This document shows, piece after piece, positions 1 through 7,998 of a stretch of DNA of 22,339 nucleotides. Each line of letters opens with the position of its first letter. Position 1 is the first letter of the stretch. The DNA lies in contig NW_014577064.1 of assembly GCF_000485595.1 (NCBI RefSeq), positions 529,973-552,311 of the forward strand. Direction: 5' to 3'. Source of the stretch: Priapulus caudatus. Taxonomy: Eukaryota > Priapulida > Priapulimorpha > Priapulimorphida > Priapulidae. The notes below the pieces were generated by a model. That model saw nothing but the letters and a program-made list of their open reading frames with translations, did not search any database and was not told the origin of the DNA. Both the position numbers and the translations under genes were made by a program.

Positions 1-105
1 AATGTTATATGTGATAAATCGAATGTTATATGTGATAAATCGAATGTTATATGTGATAAATCGAATGTTATATGTGATAAATCGAATGTTATATGCGATA
101 AAATC
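1..105. repeat. 21-bp minisatellite, five units, cut by window edge
   Basis: Five head-to-tail copies of a 21-bp AT-rich unit (core AATGTTATATGTGATAAATC). The first four are identical and the fifth differs slightly (ATGCGATAAAATC). The array starts at base 1, so its true length is unknown. Confidence 0.95.
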
Positions 106-2568
106 AACCATAAAACAAAAATCGAATTATGACACAAACAACATGCCATAACATAGTGCGTGCCCACCACTATCAACAGCTGTACCCGATACCATCCACC
201 AATTAACTGTGACATCACCGGTTCCAGTAGTCGCTAGCGAGAACTTCTTCACATGCGAATTGGGGAACATCATAGACTAAGAATATAGACTAGATATTCT
301 TGTCTATGGGAACATGTACACTGAGCAACCATTCACAGCTCGACTGACGTGACGTCGATGCGCGCGTCGTTCAGGCAATGAGCGTATATTATGTACGATT
401 TGATATAGGGTTAACAAAAGCCATTATATTAACTACAGACTGTTTACAAATAACGCGCTCATGTCTTCTGCTACAGTACAGAAGATAATGTGGATTACTA
501 CAACGCACATGATCATCCAAACAGATCATTGCAACAACCGTCTGCAATGCTCAATGGTCGCGCTAAATTGGGCTCATTTTGCAGACAATATGAGAGGCTG
601 CGAAATAATCGTCATCCCTGTTTATATCGAAGTTATTATATATATCAAATTTAAATACTATTCATAAGTCATAGATTTAAGTCGTGTTTACCATCTCCGG
701 GTCGGTTTTACGTGTTGACAACTCGGAAAGGGGGAATAGCATGCTTAAAATATGAATCAAGTGTTTCCTACAGGTAATCACAGAGCACCCCATTACGGGT
801 CACCCTTTGTACGTGAATGCCATTTGGAGTCAGTGCGTATTGGGGCCGTAGGCCAGTTTTACAGACACATAATACCATAGATATACACAACACAATACGA
901 AATCGAACGTGGAAGAACACATTAGTGTCTAACTACAAAGGCCCTCTCTCTACTCGCGGGTATATTTTTTGGTGTCTGAAAGGGCAGTTCACGCCAACAA
1001 CTCATTGGTTCGCGGCAGGCAGTCTACATTTGAATCTGCTATTGCTCCAATAGAGGAAATTTGGGTTCAATTACAAATTCTAATTGCCTGATAACCAGCT
1101 GATAATTATAAGTGTGTGCTGCGCTGAAATTGCGTTTTAATGGGCGGTTAATACTACAACATCGTGCGTTGCCTCAAGTACAGGTTGCTGATGTGAAGGT
1201 TGAATATTACATGATCGATGCATTTCAGAATGAAGGATATAGCTATCTGTTGTGGAAAAAGTAGCTTATTAATGGTGGTCCCTTTTGTGAATGCAGATGT
1301 TGTAATTGTAAAGATGCCGACATTTGGCACTAAGCACTTCTTCACAATCAGTCTGTACATATATATGCGCTGTCTTCACTTTGAAAGAGCGCGAGAGAGA
1401 GATAGAGAGAAAGATAAAGATATAGAGTGAGATATTATAAATTTGCAACCATATTATGGACATTTTACATAATATATGGTACATATCACATGGAATCTTT
1501 CAGGACAATGCAAAATATATTGACATGTTATATCACAGAACGTAAAATAAGAAAGGGAGATCGTTATCAAATTAATAAGGCCAGTGTGTACATGCTTCAT
1601 GTAAATCAATGTGAATTGGAAGAAGAGTGCATAGCAAACAAGCATGAAATTAAAATAAATTAACAAATTATTTTATTTCAGACTTAACAAATATTTACCG
1701 AAATGTGTTTCCAATACAGAATATTTACAAAGTTTATACAGCTAAGTGATTATAAATAAATAAAATAGCAATATCTCATGCCTGGCCTATACACTTGTCA
1801 GTGATAGATATGACAATGATAAATGACTGTAATATAGATCCCACTAGGTAGAGCTATACATGATGTGACTGATGCATTAAATAAACCACAGAGAAATCCT
1901 CTATTTTCCGCACTCGCATCACATAGTTTAATATGCGTTCATGCCCATAAGATTCGGATCAACCCGAAATTGACAGCATTAGTTTACCAATAAGAAAATA
2001 GAACTAATTTTCTACCTTACGCCCTAACAGTGTATTCATTTCATAGAATCATTGCACAATAAAAATGAATTTAAACCTGATGTTACCACACCAAACCTGA
2101 TGAACCCACACCAAAACACCTGTAGATCTCGCCAAGACAAAGACCAAGAGATTGCTCTATTTTCATCTGGTGATTTCAAATTTGGCAATTCAAACATTCC
2201 ATCCTAATCTTATTGACTTTGCACGTTTTCTGCTATTTATAGGGTATATAATATACACTATAGTCTCAAAGTATGTGTAGTGGTGATAAGGTGGTTATTT
2301 TATGACAGAAAATAGTAAATTACACAATGTTTGGGTAAGAAAACATTATTTACAATTTTCACTGGTATTTTCCCTGGAATATCAATCTTTTATATTATTA
2401 TCTCGTTCTGGGATGGCTAGTAGTTCCAGATACGGCAACCAATGTTATACAGACAAGGTTAGATAGGCGTCCGGATCGACCGACCGACCGATGAGTGGTT
2501 ACTGAGGATCAGCTTTGCTGTGCTCTTTGTCTCACTGAAAATGAGCTATTTCCTCACTCACGAAGAAA
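106..2568. other. 3' flank of RAD1, no gene seen
   Basis: About 2.4 kb of AT-rich DNA with only short open frames that resemble nothing I know. It includes a GA-rich stretch at about 1387-1429, a small CGAC repeat at about 2477-2490, and a short imperfect direct repeat (AAACCTGATG) near 2073-2105. The RAD1 3' UTR must start at 2568 and run leftward. No canonical AATAAA is visible on the minus strand until about 1672-1677, so the polyadenylation site is uncertain; variant signals such as TATAAA occur earlier, near 2389. Confidence 0.6.
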
Positions 2569-2598
2569 TCAGTTGTCACATTCCTCATCGGGGGAGCA
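2569..2598 (-). CDS. RAD1: RAD1 exon 7, terminal coding segment
   Basis: Nine codons plus TGA, following acceptor TTTACTGATGTAG. The tail CSPDEECDN parallels the human C-terminus (CCPDEE...), which is why this tiny exon was chosen over reading through exon 6. Codon phase 0 matches the donor of exon 6. The rest of the exon is 3' UTR of unknown length. Confidence 0.88.
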   Translation of the reverse strand, partial: CSPDEECDN

Positions 2599-2888
2599 CT
2601 ACATCAGTAAAATAAAATATAAAAGGATAGTTAAACACGACTTTGATGTTTTTTTTGGAGCTAGGGCTATGTCTAATATTTAAGGTGCCAATTACAACAA
2701 AAACTAGTGAGTCCAGTAAATGGATACTAGAGTTATATAATAAAGTATTTACAAAACCTAATCTGTATACTACCAGGCTATGCTTAAGAGATCACCTACC
2801 TAGATTTTCTATAATCTCTCTCTCCCCCGCCCCCTATCTCTCTCTCTCTCTCGCTCTCTCTCTCTCCTCTGCTCTCCTCTCTCTCTCT

Positions 2889-2919
<31 letters not shown>

Positions 2920-5900
2920 CTCTCTCACTCTCCTCTCTCTCTCTGCTAAATCATATATTAATTTATTATATATATATACTATAACTTATATATATAATAT
3001 ACTATATATATAGCATGTCTGCCAGTTCCTTTTCCATCAACTATGTGGGTACTCACATAATATTCAACAAAACAGACTTGTCCATCATCCACCTGAATCA
3101 GATACTGCAGGGAGAGGAAGCCACGATCGTCAGTGCGCACGGATACCTTGCTTGACTGGGCCAGCGCTCTCACAGATGGCTTCAGCAGCGCAATCTTGTA
3201 GCGGTTAGATGTCGTGCGTTTACATTCGAAAGCTTCTACCATGTCTGACTCCTTAGAGTAATCAGCCTAAACAAGGAGGTTTATTGGTTCAGTGCATGCC
3301 GAACAATCAAACAAGGAAGCAAACCAGGACAAGAAGGGGAAGTTTCGAAGACTAGAATACAGAGTATGATGACGTCAGCAGTTACGCAAATAGCTATTGG
3401 TCAGCACATGCCATTAAGCTAGCTATGCTTACATAGGTTCATGATATTGATTATGTGCCAAAGTTACACCCGAAACGCCCATGTAGAAAACTTCGAAGGA
3501 TGACAAACCTCTTCCAGAAGCTGCCTGCTATAGAACCATCTTTTGTGTACAACTGAGGGAGCCACTATGTCCAGAAATTATTACGACATTATTACCATAT
3601 TGAATAGATTGCCTATGGAAATACGATGGTAGGGCAGAGTGGAGATTGCTTCCAAGTTGCTTTCAACACATTCTGACTGTAGTGGAGCTTGTCTTTAGGT
3701 TAATGGCATACAACTGCTACCATGTAACATTCATGCTTATACTGCCTGCTTTGTCATATCACACGTGTGTGCTGCCTGCCCTGTCACCTCACACTTACGT
3801 GTGTGCTGCCTGCCCTGTCACCTCACACTTACGTGTGTACTGCCTGCCCTGTCACCTCACACTTACGTGTGTGCTGCCTGCCCTGTCACCTCACACTTAC
3901 GTGTGTACTGCCTGCATTGCCAAACGTCGATAGCCTGAAATATGGTTTGTCTGGGGACATCAAGATCTCCAGCACATCACTTGACATGTCAAGCTCTGCA
4001 AATGCTTCCTTCAGACATTCTGACTGAAATTAGAAAAATATTCCCGTGATCTTCGTAGAGTCGTAAATGAAAATAAGTAACAACACCAAGGCCAACTTTA
4101 GTAAAATCGAAAAGAGAACTAGCACATTTGCTACATAAAAGTGAAGTCGTTTAATCATTCAATCAGCTTTAGTCATTGCCAGCTGATCAGGTCTCAGTGA
4201 TTACACAACAAGACACTAATGGCTAGTTAACAGCTTATTTCTTATATTACCTTATCATATATTATATATAATTAAATAAACAGTCAAACCGATATATAAT
4301 GGTCACTAAAGGGAAAGTAAATTTATAGCCAGCTTTCTTTTCTATACACATTGTCAGTGATATTGGACTTGCCATACAATGTAATACAATGTATAGCATA
4401 TAAAATTGTGTCATTTGTATCAGCACTAAAATGTTATGACCAGGGAGTCTATAATAGGCTCCCTGGTTATGACTCTCTGTCATTCCACTGCTATAGCACT
4501 AAAAATAAATATATTTTCATATCAATATATATCATATATCAACATCATATCTTCTCCATTATAGTGCTCTCTTTGTGCTGATAATGCATACAGAATACCG
4601 ATATAATGTAAGTCGATAGAAAACATGTCAAGGACTTTCAGACTACAGACATTCTTCTGGAACTCTTTATTTCTGTAACAATGAGTATTCCTGTAGCTAG
4701 TACAGTAGGTTAAAACAACTATCTTGATACACTAAATAAACAGAGAGCCCTAATATTTGTTGGCAGGTTTTTCAGAACTGCAATGTGTTCACTGATTCCT
4801 GCTGGTAGTTTTTACCTTCATGATGATTTTGTTTACAACGTTTTCACTGCAGAAGTCAAAATCTAGACTCTCATCAGCGTCCTGGGTCTTGATGCTGCAA
4901 TCTGTCGTTACCCCCATTTCCTCCAGCCTAAAACATTGGGAAACACTAGAGTTGACAGCAGACAGTTAAACAGCCCTGCGAGTTTACATTGAAAAACGAT
5001 ACAACATATATTTGCTGGTTCACAAATGTCCAAAATAAAGATTGCAAAAAAACAAAATCTAATTATAGGCTACAGATGTGCTGCTTCACAGAGTGTTCTT
5101 CACAGAATTAAGTTTTACAAGATCATATAAGCTCAGAACTTGCAATGTCAGAGACAGACAGATAGACAGATGAACAGACAGATAGACATATGGCCAGACA
5201 GACAGACAGACAGATGGACAGACAGACAGCTGAAGATTTGAAGAAACATTATAAGCACATGACTTCCATCAGTTACTAAACCATACAAGGAAACATAGCC
5301 GCTTACAAACTATGATGAGGAACTCAACTACACACATATGAATGAATGAATATACATCCTTTATCATGTCTCGGCAAACTTGTGATGGCCCAACTTACAT
5401 AAGCCGTAACGGTGATCCATACCCGTCATATGACAGCTTCAATGTCGTCATTACTCCGGGAGTGGCACTTGTGCCAAAAATTGTCAGACAATCCTGTATG
5501 AATAACACATTCATAGGAATTGCAGTATGTGAAATCAGACAGATGCGCAGATAAGTAATGCAAGAAAGTGTGAACAAATTAAGTTATATATATGTATAGT
5601 GTTATGAAGCATTCAGCTTGATGTACAGAGAGTCAGAGACCAAGGATGACATATTAAAAATGCATGTAGAGGAACAGAATTCTTTACTTCCTTTTATATT
5701 TGTACTACTATACAGATACAGTTGCTAAATTTCACGTAATAAAGTCATACTCACAATAAGCACAGTCAGGTTGACCTTAAAGCTTGATGTCTCTTCCAGC
5801 ATCTTAAATTCACTGAACAGGCTGCCTTGCAGAAATGCATTAGCCTGAACACATTTTGCATCTTCGACAGTAAACTTTAGTCCATTCTCACTTGCGTAGA

Positions 5901-7771
5901 CACTAGCTGACTGAAACAAATAACCAAGAAAAGGTGAACATTAATAGACTACTTATTGTTACCAGGAGTAGATAATAGGAATTCCCTATTATCTACTCCT
6001 GTTGTTACTTAAGCTTTTCTCATGTGGGTATATTCTAGTTTGGCTTTTATACCTAGCATTAACACCAATTGGTTTATTTACCATATTTACAGTTATTGAG
6101 AATTTAAAGATTTGTTTGACCTAGTCTTATAGCTAAACATTCTATAACTACCTACACCACTAGGATTACTTTATGTCTACAGTCATAGACTTGCATGTGT
6201 AATATTTGAATAATTTGTGAAATTATTGTAGAAATTTGGGTTGCACTAGGTAGTGTATATGTGAGGGGGGCTATTACAACATTGGTTTTATAGTGATAGC
6301 GACGTGCTCAGTTAATTGCGTAGTAATATAGCATGTCACACCCATTTTTTCTGCAGCTTGAGTGTGGTGTGCGAGTATTTTATCAGAAAGTCGATTTCTG
6401 GTCATGGTGGAAAGTGCACACCTTCAGGCGTGCGAGTCTTTGCAGACATCATACATCATACATGACGCTTTTATGTGCAACTAGGACCCCAGTCATTTTC
6501 GTACCTATATTGAAATTTCAACATTACATTATATTAGATTAATTCAACCTCTTACGATGTATATCATGGTCATGTGAAATTGGCATCATCTTTGTTTGAA
6601 CAAAACATTAATGTATTCATTCATCAGGTGCTAATCACTGTTTTCGCAATGTGTTGTCTTTTATTAGTTTTAAGGATACAAGGAAGAACCTTTGCTACTG
6701 CTATCCATTGTTGGTGTAAATTTTACCAACATTATGCGAGCTATCCTCATTCGTTACTGTGCTTTATTTAGACTATAAGAAATATTGTCTTAAAAATTGT
6801 ACATGTGAATGAGAAAAATTGTCATAGTAACCAATTAATCCATGGAGTATAACCTTTTGCTTTCAATCTTTTGCATCTGAACTGACAATCAATCCCAACC
6901 AACTGGTGTAGGCTAGCTGGCACAATAATGTTCATTTTCATACGGTACTTAATCCGAGTGTTTTCTAGCTCATCAAAACTCTTAAATCGTGAATTAATTT
7001 CCAACCAGCATTTTTTGTGGGAAAGCGACGCATTGCGGCAATGGACTACCGTACATTGCAGGCGCTCGTAAATTGGAGATATGGCTGCCGTACCTCCAGA
7101 GGCGTGTTCAACAGCGCGAACGCTCGCAGCACGAACGGCAGCGCGCACTGTGAACAACACCGAGCGCTCGGCTTTATCCAAGATGGGCGGTTCATCAGCA
7201 GATTTTAATCGTGTCTTCGAACAGTACTATTAAAAACGAATTAGCAGACAAAATTGATATTTAACGCTGTTGAACACGCCTCAGCCCTTGCCTTAACTTA
7301 AGCCTAGGACACATTGTTGCAATCTTTTAAGCGCTGCCGCTTGCGCTCCGCCGATCGAGTTAAATACGGTGCCGGGTCGAAAACCGGGCGGAAATATTAT
7401 CATGTTGAAGTACGATTACGAGCGATGCGCGGGTCGTTGGGTCCGCGAGCGAAAAGGCTGCGTGAAGAGCCGGACACACGGCGCGGACCCGGCACCGTAT
7501 TTATCGATCGCAAGCGGCCAGCGTAGAAAATCGCGCAGTGTCAGTGACAGTGTGTCCTAGCCTAGGCTTTAGCCGGCTTGCCGCTTAGGCCTTAGGCTTA
7601 GGCTTAGTCAAGTTAGTGTTTTCCTGTTTGAATGTAACAATACTAACATGAACCCTTTACCTCTTTGAAGTGGATTGCTTTGAGAATGTTTGCCATGGTT
7701 CTGGCATTGTCCAGTTTCCCTAGAAGTACATGACTCCGGCCATCATCACTCTGTTGGGTTGAAAGAACCAT
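2569..7771 (-). CDS. RAD1: Rad1, checkpoint clamp subunit (complete, 7 coding exons)
   Basis: Rad1 is the PCNA-like subunit of the nuclear Rad9-Rad1-Hus1 clamp, which is loaded at damaged DNA and helps activate ATR. Coding exons, 5' to 3' on the minus strand, are 7771-7661, 5910-5755, 5493-5399, 4927-4816, 4023-3901, 3266-3057 and 2598-2569. They sum to 837 nt: 278 residues plus TGA, close to human RAD1 (282). All six introns are GT-AG and the frame is kept throughout, with only intron 3 splitting a codon. Conserved blocks visible in order: LKAIHFKE, KCVQANAF, NLTVLI/DCLTIFG, LDFDFCSENV, MSPDKPYFRLSTFGNAG, NRYKIALLKPS, DRGFLSLQYL, CFVEYY. The start was chosen because the first exon aligns with the human N-terminus (MxLxTQQ) and the ATG lies in a good AAACATGG context. 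The gene is divergent from the SBF homologue. Intron 5 begins inside a minisatellite. No catalytic activity is assigned here. Confidence 0.96.
2815..2945. repeat. (CT)n microsatellite in RAD1 intron 6
   Basis: About 130 bp of interrupted CT repeats on the plus strand, so GA repeats in the RAD1 transcript. The long open frame across it is an artefact of the repeat. Confidence 0.95.
2952..3013. repeat. (TA)n-rich tract in RAD1 intron 6
   Basis: An AT-alternating stretch next to the CT repeat and about 45 bp inside the intron from the exon 6 donor. It is self-complementary and could extrude as a cruciform. Confidence 0.85.
3057..3266 (-). CDS. RAD1: RAD1 exon 6
   Basis: Seventy codons, phase 0 at both ends. 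Acceptor TTGTTTAG before GCTGATTAC and donor TATTAT|GTGAGT. Encodes the C-terminal half of the second PCNA-like domain, with NRYKIALLKPS, DRGFLSLQYL and CFVEYY. If the donor is not used the frame stays open into the TA tract and stops at 2979-2981, giving a different tail. Confidence 0.96.
3741..3906. repeat. 34-bp minisatellite containing RAD1 splice donors
   Basis: Four full 34-bp units (3771-3804, 3805-3838, 3839-3872, 3873-3906) plus a degenerate 30-bp unit at 3741-3770; a partial unit continues into exon 5 (3907-3915). On the minus strand each full unit contains ACACAC|GTAAGTGTGAGG, the same junction that ends exon 5. The unit consists of the last 15 nt of exon 5 plus the first 19 nt of intron 5. 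Units are nearly identical apart from one A/G position. Confidence 0.97.
3901..4023 (-). CDS. RAD1: RAD1 exon 5
   Basis: Forty-one codons, phase 0. Acceptor CTAATTTCAG before TCAGAATGT; donor GTACACAC|GTAAGT. Encodes SECLKEAFAELD and the very conserved MSPDKPYFRLSTFGNAG. Its last 15 nt are the exonic part of the minisatellite unit. Splicing at 3901 keeps frame with exon 6, whereas reading on gives V-S-V-R-stop. Confidence 0.96.
4433..4473. mobile_element. Short palindromic element G with direct-repeat flanks
   Basis: A 25-bp palindrome at 4441-4465 (CAGGGAG ... CTCCCTG) around TCTATAATAGG. GTTATGAC directly abuts it on both sides (4433-4440, 4466-4473), as a target-site duplication would. 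It is the smallest and least typical member of the family described in the findings. It lies in RAD1 intron 4. Confidence 0.65.
4816..4927 (-). CDS. RAD1: RAD1 exon 4
   Basis: One nucleotide completing a split Met codon, then 37 codons. Acceptor TTTTAG before GCTGGAGG; donor ATGAAG|GTAAAA. Encodes LEEMGVTTDCSIKTQ and LDFDFCSENVVNKII, matching the central linker between the two PCNA-like domains of Rad1. Confidence 0.95.
5152..5229. repeat. (CAGA)n microsatellite in RAD1 intron 3
   Basis: Interrupted CAGA/GATA tetranucleotide repeat of about 78 bp. Confidence 0.9.
5399..5493 (-). CDS. RAD1: RAD1 exon 3
   Basis: Thirty-one codons plus 2 nt (AT of a split Met). Acceptor TATTCATACAG before GATTGT; donor CTTAT|GTAAGT. 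Encodes DCLTIFGTSATPG and LSYDGYGSPL, corresponding to human DCLSIFGSSPMPG and YQGYGYPL. Confidence 0.95.
5755..5910 (-). CDS. RAD1: RAD1 exon 2
   Basis: Fifty-two codons, phase 0. Acceptor TTTGTTTCAG before TCAGCTAGT; donor CTTATT|GTGAGT. Contains ASENGLKFTVEDAKCVQANAF, the strongest Rad1 signature in the N-terminal domain. Confidence 0.96.
5956..6008. mobile_element. Short palindromic element A with 7-bp direct repeats
   Basis: Perfect 17-bp arms (CAGGAGTAGATAATAGG, 5963-5979; complement 5985-6001) around a 5-bp centre. TTGTTAC directly abuts both sides (5956-5962, 6002-6008). Lies in RAD1 intron 1. Confidence 0.85.
6009..6825. other. RAD1 intron 1, unique AT-rich sequence
   Basis: About 0.8 kb with no gene, RNA or clear repeat that I can support; the open frames here have no recognisable family features. 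Confidence 0.5.
6826..7021 (-). pseudogene. Possible decayed ZSWIM/MULE-type N-terminal fragment
   Basis: A minus-strand open segment reads INSRFKSFDELENTRIKY and then, some 25 residues on, DCQFRCKRLKAKG before a stop. The F-x-S-F-x-E-L-E start followed by a C-x-F-x-x-K-L-K-A stretch resembles from memory the N-terminal domain of ZSWIM3-like, MULE-derived proteins common in invertebrate genomes. It is short, lies inside RAD1 intron 1, and its upstream frame runs into an inverted-repeat element, so it would be a relic and not a gene. Chance similarity is possible. Confidence 0.3.
7099..7282. mobile_element. MITE-like element, 18-bp perfect terminal inverted repeats
   Basis: GAGGCGTGTTCAACAGCG (7099-7116) is exactly inverted at 7265-7282, bounding a 184-bp CpG-rich insert with no coding capacity. 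No convincing target-site duplication is visible. It lies in RAD1 intron 1, 22 bp from the next element. Confidence 0.75.
7305..7559. mobile_element. MITE-like element with TA flanks, CpG-rich
   Basis: Ends GGACACA (7307-7313) and TGTGTCC (7551-7557), flanked by TA on both sides (7305-7306, 7558-7559), as in Tc1/mariner-type insertions. Inside, the two halves share inverted copies of GCCGCTTGCG and TAAATACGGTGCCGGGTC, so the element is a degenerate long palindrome. The overlapping frames of 60-70 codons are a by-product. Confidence 0.65.
7661..7771 (-). CDS. RAD1: RAD1 exon 1, start codon
   Basis: Thirty-seven codons from ATG at 7771, phase 0 donor AAAGAG|GTAAAG. Encodes MVLSTQQ and LDNARTMANILKAIHFKE, parallel to the human N-terminus. 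Confidence 0.95.
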
Positions 7772-7943
7772 GTTTTTCCTATTTTAGTGTATAAAACAAG
7801 GATTTGATTATTTGCTTTACCGCCTTTTACGACAGCGCTGCTGTCGCGCACGGCGAACAAATGGACAGTTCACTTGTTCGTGCAAAATGGCGGAAATGGA
7901 AAGAATTTTTCTGGTTTTGTGAATATTCAATTGGATTTTGGCT
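7772..7943. promoter_or_regulatory. Bidirectional promoter region, RAD1 / SBF
   Basis: Only 172 bp separate the two divergent start codons, so both transcripts must start here or overlap unless a non-coding upstream exon exists. Visible: a YY1-like site CAAAATGGCGGAA (7883-7895, plus strand), also containing an ETS-like GCGGAA; a CpG-rich patch with GACAGCGCTGCTGTC (about 7832-7849); and TATAAAA at 7790-7796 on the plus strand, 20-25 bp upstream of the RAD1 ATG and of doubtful function. Actual start sites cannot be read from sequence. Confidence 0.75.
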
Positions 7944-7998
7944 ATGTCTCGCCTAGCCGACTACTTCGTCATAGTAGGATACGACCATGAAAAAGAAC
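7944..7998 (+). CDS. SBF: SBF exon 1, start codon
   Basis: Eighteen codons plus one nucleotide; donor GAAC|GTAAGT. Encodes [18 protein letters not shown], near-identical to the start of vertebrate SBF proteins (MARLADYFIVVGYDHEK). Confidence 0.95.

Noticed and set aside
1-105. CRISPR-like array
   Set aside because: Repeats are directly contiguous with no unique spacers; this is a minisatellite in an animal genome.
150-290. Possible exon of a neighbouring gene (short open frame)
   Set aside because: About 40 codons only, no conserved motif and no convincing splice pair.
2979-3056. Read-through of RAD1 exon 6 as the real C-terminus
   Set aside because: The frame enters a TA microsatellite, while a good donor and a downstream exon matching the known CCPDEE-type tail explain the end better.
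3646-4027. Plus-strand frames with a repeated CLPCHLTLTCVLPALSPHTYV-like pattern
   Set aside because: Antisense translation of the RAD1 donor minisatellite and exon 5.
7583-7606. TTAGGC-like short repeat resembling nematode telomere sequence
   Set aside because: Only about two to three imperfect units; too short to mean an interstitial telomere.
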